Of a stretch of DNA of 64,000 nucleotides, positions 17,938 through 27,127 are shown piece after piece. The stretch is from FEB-25 sp963726315. GTDB taxonomy: Bacteria > Chloroflexota > Anaerolineae > Anaerolineales > UBA4823. Positions within the stretch are counted from its first letter, which is position 1, and every line of letters starts with the position of its first letter. The translations under genes were made by a program, and so were the position numbers. A model generated the notes under the pieces. The model worked only from the letters and a program-made list of their open reading frames with translations, did no database searches and had not been told where the DNA came from. Location of the stretch: contig CAVSBZ010000005.1 of the NCBI GenBank assembly GCA_963726315.1, forward strand, positions 1,550,001 through 1,614,000, in the 5' to 3' direction.

Positions 17938-19245
17938 ATGTTACTTAATGAAAAGATAGAGCAGCAATTACCCGAATGGCGTGAGCGGGTCAAAAAACTA
18001 ATAAAAGATAAGGGCGATGTAAAAGTTGGCGAGGTAACCATTTCTCAGGTGTATGGCGGTATGCGGGACGTAAAGAGTCTCGTCACTGATATTTCTTATG
18101 TAGATCCGGTAGAAGGGATCAGATTTCGTGGTTATACAATCCCTGAGGTCATATCGAAGCTACCCAAACCTCAAGGAGCTGAGATGCCTTATGTTGGTGG
18201 GTTATATTACCTGTTCCTCGTCGGAAGCATTCCCACACTCGAACAAGCATTGGAAGTGGAAGCCGAGTGGAGGAAGCGGGGAAAAGTGCCTCAATATGTA
18301 TTCGATGCTATTCGTGCTATGCCTGCGGATGCTCATCCAATGACGTTATTCACGCTGGCAGTATTGACTCTGCAGCGTGAATCACAGTTTTCCAAGGAAT
18401 ATCACTCGGGGCTGAAGAAGGATTTATACTGGATACCGATGCTGGAAGATAGCATGAATTTAACTGCAAAGCTGCCTGAGATTGCAGCATTTATTTACAG
18501 GCTAAAATACAAAAACGGTGACATCATCCCTCCTGATACTAATTTAGATTGGGCAGCAAATTTTGCCCACATGATGGGGATCAGTGATCCAATTTATAAA
18601 GACCTATCCAGGTTGTACTTCCTGCTCCACTCAGACCATGAGAGCGGGAATGTGAGCGCACATACAACACATCTGGTAGCTTCCTCACTCTCGGACATTT
18701 ACTACGCTGCTTCGGCTGGCTTAAGCGGGTTGGCGGGACCTTTACATGGATTAGCAAATCAGGAGTGCTTGATGTGGTTGCTGGATGTAAAGGAGAAATG
18801 CGGAGAATGCTCTTATGATAAAGCAGCGCTGAGCCAATTTGCCTGGGATACACTCAATAGTGGACACGTAATCCCTGGATATGGTCATGCTGTTTTACGT
18901 AAAACCGATCCCCGATACACAGCACAATTGGAATTTGGCAAACGGCATTTCCCTGATGACGACATATTTAAATTGGCAGCTCTGGTGTATGAAGTAATTC
19001 CTGATGTTCTGCGGGAACAGGGAAAAGCCAAAGATCCATGGCCGAATGTAGATGCGATAAGTGGTACGTTGCAATATCATTTCGGAGTAAAGGAATTCGA
19101 CTTTTATACAGTCATATTCGGTGCCAGCCGAATCCTGGGGGTTTCAGCGAATGCAGTGTGGGCGCGGGCACTGAGTCAGCCGATTGAACGGCCAAAATCA
19201 CTAACTACAGCGATGCTCGAAGAAATCGCCAATAAATCTGCTTAG
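17938..19245 (+). CDS. gltA: Citrate synthase, eukaryotic/mitochondrial-type
   Basis: Condenses acetyl-CoA and oxaloacetate. 435 residues, the length of animal mitochondrial citrate synthase. Segments HSDHESGNVSAHT, GLAGPLHGLANQE, PGYGHAVLRKTDPRY, EQGKAKDPWPNVDA and ERPKS are close to the mitochondrial enzyme and unlike the usual bacterial hexameric GltA. The catalytic His residues in PLHG and GYGH and the Asp in PNVDA are present. 17 nt after mdh, and followed by a strong terminator, so it ends the trxB-mdh-gltA unit. Confidence 0.94.
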   Translation: MLLNEKIEQQLPEWRERVKKLIKDKGDVKVGEVTISQVYGGMRDVKSLVTDISYVDPVEGIRFRGYTIPEVISKLPKPQGAEMPYVGGLYYLFLVGSIPTLEQALEVEAEWRKRGKVPQYVFDAIRAMPADAHPMTLFTLAVLTLQRESQFSKEYHSGLKKDLYWIPMLEDSMNLTAKLPEIAAFIYRLKYKNGDIIPPDTNLDWAANFAHMMGISDPIYKDLSRLYFLLHSDHESGNVSAHTTHLVASSLSDIYYAASAGLSGLAGPLHGLANQECLMWLLDVKEKCGECSYDKAALSQFAWDTLNSGHVIPGYGHAVLRKTDPRYTAQLEFGKRHFPDDDIFKLAALVYEVIPDVLREQGKAKDPWPNVDAISGTLQYHFGVKEFDFYTVIFGASRILGVSANAVWARALSQPIERPKSLTTAMLEEIANKSA

Positions 19246-19263
19246 TTTAGTCATTAATAACCG

Positions 19264-19296
19264 ACAGCGGTGGAAACTACCACCGCTGTTTTGTTG
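19264..19296 (+). terminator. Terminator after citrate synthase gene
   Basis: Perfect 10-bp stem ACAGCGGTGG / CCACCGCTGT (19264-19273, 19280-19289), then TTTTGTTGT. It lies in the convergent gap and may also serve the minus-strand LysM gene. Confidence 0.9.
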
Positions 19297-19303
19297 TAAA
19301 CGT

Positions 19304-20461
19304 TTATGGCGTTGGGGTGGGCAAAGCTGGCGCACCAATCCAGCTAAAATACCTGGGGGTGCTGGCAGCACCAGCCGATGACCAAATGGGATTACCACTT
19401 TCATCCGAGCCTGATATTCGCACCACTTCAACGAACCAGCTGAAGACATGCGCTACCCCATCAGATGGACGCACAGTCGTCGGGACGATATATTTGGTGT
19501 CGGCAACCTGATCGACCAAAGTCGGACCGAGTGAAGCGGTAAGATCTTCTATTGTCACCCGATAAGACTCGTTCTCCTGCAAAGAACCGACCGAGGCCCA
19601 TTGGAGGGTAACCGAATCATCAGCAATCGTAAACGGTGCACCATTGGCAGGCAACAGCAAGTTTGGAGCTGCATATGGCGGCGGAGGTGTGGCAGTAGGC
19701 GTAGGACCTGGGGTGGCAAATTTTCGACAAAGTGGGATAACGAGAGGCTGCCCCAGGAAGACTGTATCACCAGACAAACCGTTCTCCTCTCGAATCGCAT
19801 CCATGGGGACGTTGTAAATTGTAGATATGCTCAACAAAGTGTCGGTGGACTGTACGATGATCTCAACCTTCTCGCAAGCAGCTTCTGTTTGCTCAGCCAG
19901 ACTGTATGTAGCTGATGGCATTGCGGTAACCGTCGGAGTGGGTTGAGGAATTTGCAAAGCCTGATTGATACCAAGAGTATTGCACGCGGTTGGGAGATTG
20001 TTCAATGTGATAATGCTTTGAACCGAAACGTCAAAAAAGGCAGCAATGCTCAAGCAGGTATCATTTGCTTTTACCAGGTAAGTCACCGGGGTTGAGCTGG
20101 GTTGGGGTGTATTGGTTAATGTGGGAAGCGGTGTGATCGTAGGCGTTTGAGTTTCGGTGGCAGTGGCTGTCACAGTGGATGTTGTTGTTGGTTGAACAGC
20201 CGCTTCGGGAGTTTGCTTTAATGCGAAAAATACGATGATTGCCCCGATACCAAGAAATAAAGCTAATAAACCAATTGCACCAGGAAGGCTTAAGGTTATT
20301 GAAGGCATGCGACTGCCTTGAACAACTTTGGATGATTGGGTGTTTTTTTCAGTAGTAGTCAGGTCTGCCCCACAGACCAGACAGCGGGTTGCATCTTCCT
20401 TAACTCGCGTCCCGCATGTAGGACACAGTTTTATGGGTGTAGTATTTGTCTCAGGAGTCAT
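19304..20461 (-). CDS. Zinc-ribbon, single-pass membrane protein with two LysM domains
   Basis: 385 residues. The N-terminal zinc ribbon has C13-C16 and C28-C31. One transmembrane helix lies at about 61-83, followed by a Thr/Pro-rich linker. Two LysM modules (about 148-195 and 206-250; 'TYLVKANDTCLSIA' and 'VQSTDTLLSISTIYNVP') come next, then a Pro/Thr linker and a ~130-residue beta-rich domain. Predicted topology puts the zinc ribbon in the cytoplasm and LysM outside, where it could bind peptidoglycan or other glycans. The start codon is ATG 20461, about 38 nt from a TGGTATAATG -10; no Shine-Dalgarno sequence is obvious. Specific function unknown. Confidence 0.85.
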   Translation of the reverse strand: MTPETNTTPIKLCPTCGTRVKEDATRCLVCGADLTTTEKNTQSSKVVQGSRMPSITLSLPGAIGLLALFLGIGAIIVFFALKQTPEAAVQPTTTSTVTATATETQTPTITPLPTLTNTPQPSSTPVTYLVKANDTCLSIAAFFDVSVQSIITLNNLPTACNTLGINQALQIPQPTPTVTAMPSATYSLAEQTEAACEKVEIIVQSTDTLLSISTIYNVPMDAIREENGLSGDTVFLGQPLVIPLCRKFATPGPTPTATPPPPYAAPNLLLPANGAPFTIADDSVTLQWASVGSLQENESYRVTIEDLTASLGPTLVDQVADTKYIVPTTVRPSDGVAHVFSWFVEVVRISGSDESGNPIWSSAGAASTPRYFSWIGAPALPTPTP

Positions 20462-20498
20462 GTTTTTTTGAGGTCCAGTAACTTGCTGGGACTTGGCG

Positions 20499-20508
20499 CA
20501 TTATACCA
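20499..20508 (-). promoter_or_regulatory. Extended -10 promoter of the LysM gene
   Basis: TGGTATAATG on the minus strand; no recognisable -35. Same motif as at sucC, scpB, dinG and tRNA-Thr. Confidence 0.55.
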
Positions 20509-20590
20509 GCTTTTTTAGTTCGTCGTGTGCTCGCGGCAATCAAAGCAAGGACACGTGGAACGTAATTGAGAGTGATATACTCAAAATAAT

Positions 20591-21787
20591 ATGCTTATTA
20601 GTCTGTATATCCATATCCCATTTTGTAATCACCGATGCGGTTATTGCGATTTTAATACTTATGCCGGTCTTCAACACCTGATACCGGCTTACACTCAGGC
20701 AGTATGTGACGAAATCAAGTTTTTATCTGACTCATCAATCAATCGCATACCCATCCACACGATATTTTTTGGGGGTGGCACACCTTCGCTCCTGGGTGAA
20801 AAGTACCTGGAAATGATCCTAACAACAATCCGTGATGAACTCGACCTGGCAGAGGGTGCTGAGACGACAATTGAGGCCAATCCGGGTACAGTCTCCAAGG
20901 AGTACCTGGTGAATATCCATGCATTGGGAGTGAACCGGATCAGCCTGGGTATGCAATCTGCAAACCAAACTGAGTTAACTTTGTTGGAGAGGCAGCATTC
21001 TTTTGAAGATGTCATCAAAGCGGTTGAGTGGAGCCGAGATGCAGGGTTCGACAACTTGAACCTTGACCTCATATTTGGGTTGCCTGAGCAATCTATGAAA
21101 GCATGGTTGGTTTCGTTAGAAGCAGCAACAACCCTACAACCTGAGCATTTATCGCTATATGCGCTTACTCTCGAACATGGAACACCCATGCAGCAGAAAG
21201 TTGAGCTTGGTCTCATACCAGCGCCGGATGAAGACGTGGCGGCAGACATGTATGAAGCCGCCAGTGATATATTGGCTGGTGCGGGTTATAAGCAATATGA
21301 AATCTCAAACTGGGCACGAGATAATAACAAGGGAGGTATATATTCGTGCAGGCATAACCTCCAATATTGGCGAAACTTACCCTATATTGGTGTGGGGGCT
21401 GGCGCACATGGCTATATTGATGGCAGTCGAACCGTGGATGTTTTGACGCCCGGTGCATATATCAATAAGATGAAAACTGAGCATGCGAATCAACATAACA
21501 GGCTTCAATTTCCAAGCACGCCCGCAACGATAGAGATTAATCCCATTGATAAAGAGGCCGAGATTAGCGAGACGATGATGTTGGGTCTCCGATTGGTAAT
21601 TGAAGGGGTTAATGACATCGAGTTTCAGCGACGTTTTGGAATAAACCTCGAGCGTCGATTTAGCAGTCAGATTAATAAGCTTATTTCACTCGGTCTATTA
21701 GAGTGGGCTGGCACTCAAGAAGAAACATTGCGATTAACATCAAAAGGACGTTTATTGGGTAATCAGGTATTCAGTGAGTTTATCTAA
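20591..21787 (+). CDS. hemW: HemW-like radical SAM protein (coproporphyrinogen III oxidase family)
   Basis: 398 residues. 4Fe-4S cluster motif C12-x3-C16-x2-C19 in FCNHRCGYCDF, the SAM-binding GGGTPS segment, and a HemN C-terminal domain. The motif lacks the fourth cysteine that follows in HemN, so the heme-chaperone/heme-handling HemW assignment is better than true HemN oxidase. TATACT lies nine nt before ATG and there is no Shine-Dalgarno sequence, so the 5' leader is probably minimal. Convergent with the prenyltransferase gene, 14 nt away. Confidence 0.88.
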   Translation: MLISLYIHIPFCNHRCGYCDFNTYAGLQHLIPAYTQAVCDEIKFLSDSSINRIPIHTIFFGGGTPSLLGEKYLEMILTTIRDELDLAEGAETTIEANPGTVSKEYLVNIHALGVNRISLGMQSANQTELTLLERQHSFEDVIKAVEWSRDAGFDNLNLDLIFGLPEQSMKAWLVSLEAATTLQPEHLSLYALTLEHGTPMQQKVELGLIPAPDEDVAADMYEAASDILAGAGYKQYEISNWARDNNKGGIYSCRHNLQYWRNLPYIGVGAGAHGYIDGSRTVDVLTPGAYINKMKTEHANQHNRLQFPSTPATIEINPIDKEAEISETMMLGLRLVIEGVNDIEFQRRFGINLERRFSSQINKLISLGLLEWAGTQEETLRLTSKGRLLGNQVFSEFI

Positions 21788-21801
21788 GTACAAACGACAG
21801 A

Positions 21802-22824
21802 TTACGACTTCCGATTGACCAGGCTCAACGCCAAATCCTTTAATGCCTGACCCGCAATGCCACCAGGATGGACTTCTTCCAGGGTGGACAACGCCTGGTT
21901 GATCAATCGATCTTCCTCGGCTTTGGTAAAATCCTTGCCACTTTCCCTCTCCAACAGGTCGATAACTCCTGGTACCTCTGCAGGTTGAATGGGTCCGCTT
22001 TTCCAACGTGCTGCAAAATCTCCGGATCTGGATAAGCCATAGATAATTGGAAGAGTTAATTTACCTGTAACGAGGTCACTGTGACTCGATTTACCGGTCA
22101 GAGAAGTGTTCCCCCAAATGCCGAGCAGATCATCCTGGACCTGAAACGCCAAACCGAGTTGACGACCAAATTGACGATACTTATCGCTCACCTGTTCGTC
22201 ACAAAGAGCTGCCAAAGCACCCAATTCGGTGCTCGCGGCAATCAAGGCAGCTGTTTTTCCTTCAACCATAGGCCAATAATCGTCTATTACCAGATCAAGG
22301 CGCGATTCGTACGATAAGTCAAGGAACTGACCCTGGGTGAGGTGCAAGCAGGTACGTTGAAGTATCTCCACAGCTTTTAGCGCAACATTTAGATTTACCG
22401 TCTGAGCTAAACGGACTGCTTCCATATGCGCTAGAGCGAACATGGCATCTCCGGTATTGATCGCTTGAGGAATACCCCACTTTACCCACACCGTCGGACG
22501 ACCACGTCGGAGGGGACTATCATCTTCAATATCATCGTGAATAAGAGAGAAATTGTGGATCAGCTCGACTGCGACTGCCCCCGGTAAGGCATGGGACCAT
22601 TCTCCACCAGCAGCAGCGCAAACTAATAGGACTAATAAGGGTCGGATGCGTTTCCCCCGGGTTTTACCAGAATCTTCACGACTTCCCCAACCCATGTGAT
22701 AAGCAAGCATCTCGAATAACCTGGAACTCCCAGCACCGTTCGATTGTTCTACGGCTCGCTGTAATTCAGTCTCGATTGAATTCAGATAGGTTTGGGTAAG
22801 GACTTCGTAAGCATTTGAAGGCAT
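21802..22824 (-). CDS. Polyprenyl diphosphate synthase (short-chain, GGPP/FPP-type)
   Basis: Trans-isoprenyl diphosphate synthase, 340 residues. First aspartate-rich motif in LIHDDIEDDSPLRRGRPTVW and second motif FQVQDDLLGIWG are both intact. The first motif reads DDIED with the bacterial pattern; product length cannot be read safely. Begins four nt after the type-2 IPP isomerase stop, so the pair makes the isomerised precursor and then elongates it. Confidence 0.9.
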   Translation of the reverse strand: MPSNAYEVLTQTYLNSIETELQRAVEQSNGAGSSRLFEMLAYHMGWGSREDSGKTRGKRIRPLLVLLVCAAAGGEWSHALPGAVAVELIHNFSLIHDDIEDDSPLRRGRPTVWVKWGIPQAINTGDAMFALAHMEAVRLAQTVNLNVALKAVEILQRTCLHLTQGQFLDLSYESRLDLVIDDYWPMVEGKTAALIAASTELGALAALCDEQVSDKYRQFGRQLGLAFQVQDDLLGIWGNTSLTGKSSHSDLVTGKLTLPIIYGLSRSGDFAARWKSGPIQPAEVPGVIDLLERESGKDFTKAEEDRLINQALSTLEEVHPGGIAGQALKDLALSLVNRKS

Positions 22825-22828
22825 GCGC

Positions 22829-23858
22829 TTATTTCTTCACCAGTTTTCCATCTCTAAGGTCATAAATCGACCGCGAACTGGTTGCAAACATACAAATACG
22901 AATCTGTTCTTTAATGATGTTAATCAGATTAATCGTTTCATCGAAAGAATGAGAGGCAGATTTCAGAAATGGACCTGCCATGCCTCCAAGCGAGGCTCCA
23001 AGTGCCAGACACTTGGCGATGTCTACCCCGGTCCTCAACCCACCCGAGGCAATGATGGTCAACTGTGGAGCAGCCAAGGAAATGTTTTCGATAATCTCCG
23101 CTGTAGGAATGCCCCACTCGACGAATGATGCAGCTAATTGGCGTTGAGCATCATCCGTGGAGCGATACATTTCCACCTGGGACCACGAAGTACCTCCCGC
23201 ACCTGCCACATCGATTGCCTTCACCCCTGCTTGGGCAAGCATGGTGATATCAGCTTGAGAAAACCCCCAACCGACTTCTTTAGCGATCACCGGAACTGGT
23301 AACGAGGAGCATATTGATGCAATCTTTTTTAATAATCCAGCAAAATTTGTATTCCCCTCTATTTGAAGCGCTTCTTGGAGGGGGTTTATATGAAGAACCA
23401 GTGCGTCTGCCTCGAGCATGTCGACTGCGCGCTGACATTCCGATAAACCATAACCATAATTTAATTGGATGGCACCCAGGTTGGCAAACAACAAGGCATC
23501 TGGAGCCTGGCGGCGGATCTGGAAAGTGTAAGCCAGCTCCGGTTGTTCCAAGGCTATCCGCTGTGAACCAACGCCCATGGCAATATTTTCTTGTTGAGCA
23601 GCAGCGGCAAGCAACTGATTTAGTTCAAAAGCTTGGCGGGTGCCGCCGGTCATCGAAGAAATCAGAATTGGAGCTGCCAAGGTTTTACCGAAAAGCTTTA
23701 CTTCCGGAAGGACATCCTTAAGATTTAATTTCCGGCAAGGCGTGATGGATAAAGCGATAATGCTCTAACCCAGACGATAAAACTGATTGCACATCCTCTT
23801 CGAGATTAATACGGATGTGATCCGATTTTCTTGATCCAATTGGCGTAACTTCTTTCAT
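22829..23858 (-). pseudogene. fni: Isopentenyl-diphosphate delta-isomerase type 2, frame broken by one extra base
   Basis: FMN-dependent IPP/DMAPP isomerase. The first 50-odd codons from ATG 23858 (MKEVTPIGSRKSDHIRINL... to HHALPEI) are in one frame. They run into a stop, while LKDVLPEVKLFGKTLAAPILISSMTGG onward continues in the next frame. Removing one base from the T-run 23724-23726 (A on the coding strand) rejoins them to 342 residues, the family norm, with the standard HxALPExN junction. SSMTGG, GSQR, IAKEVGWG and the C-terminal glycine-rich segments are intact. AGGAA precedes ATG 23858. An open frame from an internal TTG at 23680 would miss the conserved N-terminus. Confidence 0.9.
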
Positions 23859-23884
23859 GGTCGGGTGTTCCTGATGTTTGGACA

Positions 23885-23913
23885 ATCTTACCAGCCTGAA
23901 GTATGCATGTCAA
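23885..23913 (-). promoter_or_regulatory. Promoter of fni
   Basis: On the minus strand TTGACA (23913-23908), 17-bp spacer, TAAGAT (23890-23885) preceded by TGG. Lies back to back with the acpP promoter. Confidence 0.75.
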
Positions 23914-23930
23914 CAAGATTGTCCTGAGAC

Positions 23931-23958
23931 TTGACAGATTGCTATCTGAGATTACAAT
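23931..23958 (+). promoter_or_regulatory. Promoter of acpP
   Basis: TTGACA (23931-23936), 16-bp spacer, TACAAT (23953-23958), 40 nt before the acpP start. Confidence 0.8.
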
Positions 23959-23998
23959 TGCCAGGATATCAGGCATATACTTTGAAGGAGGATCATAG

Positions 23999-24244
23999 AT
24001 GATGGATAATAATGAAGTTTACAATAAGGTGAAGGCAATCATTGTAGACTTACTAGGTGTGGATGAGGCTAAAATCACTCCTGAAGCTCGTTTTCGTGAG
24101 GACCTCGAAGCTGATTCATTGGACCTGGTAGAATTGATCATGAAGTTTGAAGACGAATTTGGTGGCGAAATTTCTGATAAGGAAGCACAGGATATCAAGA
24201 CCGTCGGCCAGGCTGTCGATTATCTCCAAACCCACATAAAATAA
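23999..24244 (+). CDS. acpP: Acyl carrier protein
   Basis: 81-residue acidic carrier for acyl chains in fatty-acid synthesis. The phosphopantetheine site is the Ser of EADSLDLVELIM. Two adjacent ATGs (23999, 24002) follow AAGGAGG. A single-gene unit with its own promoter and terminator; no fab genes adjoin it. Confidence 0.95.
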   Translation: MMDNNEVYNKVKAIIVDLLGVDEAKITPEARFREDLEADSLDLVELIMKFEDEFGGEISDKEAQDIKTVGQAVDYLQTHIK

Positions 24245-24266
24245 GTTCTTATATCATTCCCATCGA

Positions 24267-24297
24267 GAAGAGGCGCTTATAATTTTGCGCCTCTTTC
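24267..24297 (+). terminator. Terminator after acpP
   Basis: AAGAGGCGC (24268-24276) pairs with GCGCCTCTT (24287-24295), followed by TTTC. Confidence 0.75.
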
Positions 24298-24445
24298 GTG
24301 TATATTTATGGTATGAATTTCCGACGCATAATCTGGTGATTATAAAAATCTGAGGCAACAGGATTAGTTATCGCGCTAAGAACCAAATAAGTACAAAGAA
24401 TATCAATAATTGTGTAAATTTATCTAAAAGAAGTATAAGATGACA

Positions 24446-24475
24446 TAGCCAGTGGAATTGACCACTGGCTATTTT
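24446..24475. terminator. Second stem-loop, between acpP and sucD
   Basis: Perfect 10-bp stem TAGCCAGTGG / CCACTGGCTA (24446-24455, 24462-24471) followed by TTTT on the plus strand. Lies just past the sucD stop and may terminate sucCD from the other side. The rest of 24298-24445 shows nothing. Confidence 0.7.
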
Positions 24476-24493
24476 CTGATCAAGTGGAATAGA

Positions 24494-25357
24494 TTAGAAA
24501 AGTAAACTCGGTATTTCCTCTGGGTGGGAGGCAACCCGTACGCCAGCTGACTGGAGTGCTTTGACTTTATCGGCTGCCAAACCTGAGCCGCCTTCAACGA
24601 TTGCTCCGGCGTGACCCATACGCTTGCCTGGAGGGGCAGTTTGACCGGCGATAAAAGCGACCACAGGTTTGGTCATGTGGGCAGCGATGTATTCGGCAGC
24701 TTTTTCCTCATCGGTGCCACCAATCTCACCAATCATCACAACTTTCTCGGTATGTGGGTCAGCTTCGAACATGGTGAGAGCGTCGATGAAGTTGGTGCCG
24801 TTTATCGGGTCGCCACCAATGCCAACGCAAGTGCTCACACCGTGATTTAGCAACTTGAGTGCATATAGAACTTCATAGGTCAAGGTTCCAGAGCGGGATA
24901 CTACGCCAACGTTCCCGGGAATGGCGATATTACCAGGAATGATACCTACTTTCGATTCACCTGGGGTAAGTAAACCAGGGCAATTGGGACCGACTAGACG
25001 GACTCTTTTCTGATCCAGATAATCCCGGACACTCATCATATCCTGGACTGGGATGCCTTCTGTGATGCAGACAATCAAAGAAATACCTGCATCTGCGGCT
25101 TCATAGATGGAGTCAGCAGCAAACCTGGAGGGAACAAAAATGCAACTGGTGTTTGCGCCTGTGGCTTCGACTGCCACCTTGGCTGAGTCAAATACCGGTA
25201 CTTTACCATCGATAACCCACTCGCCACCTTTACCCGGGGTCATCCCAGCGACGACATTCGTCCCATAAGACAGCATCTGGGTGGTGTGAAAGAGGCCTTC
25301 ATTGCCGGTAATTCCATGGACTAGAAGGCGGGTATTTTTATTGATCAGGATGCTCAT
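24494..25357 (-). CDS. sucD: Succinyl-CoA ligase alpha subunit
   Basis: Substrate-level phosphorylation step of the TCA cycle, with SucC. 287 residues. CoA-binding Rossmann N-terminus (LLVHGITGNEG), VGPNCPG, and the phosphohistidine loop GHAGAIVEGGSG. Starts five nt after sucC, the typical sucC-sucD order. Confidence 0.95.
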   Translation of the reverse strand: MSILINKNTRLLVHGITGNEGLFHTTQMLSYGTNVVAGMTPGKGGEWVIDGKVPVFDSAKVAVEATGANTSCIFVPSRFAADSIYEAADAGISLIVCITEGIPVQDMMSVRDYLDQKRVRLVGPNCPGLLTPGESKVGIIPGNIAIPGNVGVVSRSGTLTYEVLYALKLLNHGVSTCVGIGGDPINGTNFIDALTMFEADPHTEKVVMIGEIGGTDEEKAAEYIAAHMTKPVVAFIAGQTAPPGKRMGHAGAIVEGGSGLAADKVKALQSAGVRVASHPEEIPSLLF

Positions 25358-25362
25358 AGGTT

Positions 25363-26511
25363 CTACCTCCCTGCTTTCATAGAATTCGCTGCAGCAACAG
25401 CCTTTTTGGCTGCATCCACCAGGGTTTCAGCGGTAATCATATTCGCATCAGAGAGGAGTTTTCGACCTTCTTCTGCGTTAGTACCGACCAAGCGAATGAC
25501 CATGGGGATGTGCGGTTTCACTTCGTCAAGGGCGGCCAATATTCCACGGGCAACTTCGTCACCGCGGGTAATCCCGCCAAAGATATTGAATAAAACGGCT
25601 TTTACATTCGCATCGGTCAAGATGATGCGGATTGCAGCAGCCACTTTATCGCTGCCTGCACCGCCACCAATATCCAAGAAATTAGCCGGCTCACCACCGA
25701 AGAGTTTGATGATATCCATGGTGGTCATAGCAAGTCCGGCGCCATTGACCATGCAGCCAATATTACCGTCAAGCTTGATATAGGTTAGCCCATACTTACG
25801 GGCTTCGACTTCGGCAGGTGCTTCAACATCCAGATCACGCAGCTCAGCAAGGTCGGGGTGGCGGAAGAGAGCATTATCGTCTATAAGCATCTTGCCATCC
25901 AAAGCAACCAGCTGGTTGGTTTCGGTAATCACGAGTGGATTGATCTCTGCAAGGGTGGCGTCACATTCCTGGAATGCATGCCAGAGCCCATTAGCGATTT
26001 GGTTAAACACCTTCCAATGCTGCTTGGGCAAGTCAATGCCTATGGCGATATTACGGGCTTGATAATCTTTGAGACCTAAAAGGGGGTTGATATGAGACTT
26101 GATAATTTTTTCTGGAGAGATACGGGCGACTTCCTCGATCTCGACACCACCGGCAGAGGATGCCATCATTACCGGCTTACGAGCACCACGATCATTGGTG
26201 ATCCCCAGATAAATTTCCTTGGAGATGCTAGCAGCTTCATCCACCAGCACTTTTCGAACGGGAAGTCCTTTGATCTCCATCGCCAGGATTTGGGCAGCAA
26301 GGTCTTCGGCTTCGTGAGGATCTTTAGCCAGGCGGATTCCACCTGCTTTACCCCGTCCACCGACGAGTACCTGTGATTTAATCACAACTCGCCCACCTAA
26401 TTCGACAGCAATGCTGCGGGCTTCATCCGCGGTGGTTGCGACCTTTCCCTTGGGGATAGGTATGCCATAACGTGAAAATATCTGTTTTGATTGGTATTCG
26501 TGTAGTTTCAT
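25363..26511 (-). CDS. sucC: Succinyl-CoA ligase beta subunit
   Basis: ATP-grasp nucleotide-binding subunit, 382 residues. MKLHEYQSKQIFSRYGIP N-terminus, KSQVLVGGRGKAGG and the NIFGGITRGDEVA segment are diagnostic. Shine-Dalgarno-like GAGGAG precedes the start by about 12 nt. Probably transcribed from the extended -10 at 26561-26570. Confidence 0.95.
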   Translation of the reverse strand: MKLHEYQSKQIFSRYGIPIPKGKVATTADEARSIAVELGGRVVIKSQVLVGGRGKAGGIRLAKDPHEAEDLAAQILAMEIKGLPVRKVLVDEAASISKEIYLGITNDRGARKPVMMASSAGGVEIEEVARISPEKIIKSHINPLLGLKDYQARNIAIGIDLPKQHWKVFNQIANGLWHAFQECDATLAEINPLVITETNQLVALDGKMLIDDNALFRHPDLAELRDLDVEAPAEVEARKYGLTYIKLDGNIGCMVNGAGLAMTTMDIIKLFGGEPANFLDIGGGAGSDKVAAAIRIILTDANVKAVLFNIFGGITRGDEVARGILAALDEVKPHIPMVIRLVGTNAEEGRKLLSDANMITAETLVDAAKKAVAAANSMKAGR

Positions 26512-26560
26512 CCCTCGTAGCTCCTCACAGGAGGATAATTGAGCAATACATAAGCGGGAA

Positions 26561-26570
26561 GATTATACCA
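26561..26570 (-). promoter_or_regulatory. Extended -10 promoter of sucCD
   Basis: TGGTATAATC on the minus strand, 50 nt before sucC; no clear -35. Confidence 0.6.
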
Positions 26571-27127
26571 CCCAGACCTGTCAGCCTTATTTGACGAACA
26601 TAACCTATCGGGGGTCACATAAATAATGTTTTGGATACGGAGTAGTTTAGAAAAAAACGAATATGAACGAAGATCACCCGGATGGATGCTTGACTTTTGA
26701 GGATAGAAGAAAAAAAAAGGGATTTAATTGATCCTCAAAAAAAATAAATCGAAACAAATCCGAGAGAGGTTTTAGCACAAGGATGTCATGATAGTAATCA
26801 GAGTTGGATAGAGTGTAAAACATGGAATTGATATTTAGTATTATGTAATTACTCACACTCCACTCGATGAAAGGAAAATCTTCGGTTATGAGTACGGTAG
26901 TATGCATATCACTCGCTATGCTCGAGATACAGCTTGGATTCCAGCGGCTGCCAGTAATTAAGGATCACCAAAACTATTTTTATAAATTATCAAGCGATAT
27001 CCATTATGAAGAATATTATTTATAACGGGTAACAATTCAACGGGTTCAACACGTAGAAAAGATAAGTCGATAATTACAACCAACGGATTCTGGACACTGC
27101 CTGATTGAGCTATATTATTAAAGGAAG
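26571..27127. other. Gene-free stretch before repeat cluster 1
   Basis: No convincing gene. The open frame 26674-26907 on the minus strand is low-complexity (poly-Phe/Lys) with no start signal. The only landmark is AGTATTATGTAATTACTCAC at 26837-26856, the same sequence that forms the outer left edge of the second repeat cluster at 47710-47729; it may be the eroded end of a repeat element. Confidence 0.6.

Noticed and set aside
20695..21249. 184-residue open frame antisense to hemW
   Set aside because: Lies wholly inside the intact hemW gene on the opposite strand, with no family resemblance.
23680..23682. Internal TTG as the true fni start
   Set aside because: Would delete about 60 conserved N-terminal residues that are encoded just upstream in another frame with a ribosome-binding site and promoter.
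26674..26907. Small open frame between sucC and the repeat cluster
   Set aside because: Low-complexity composition, no ribosome-binding site and no neighbour support.
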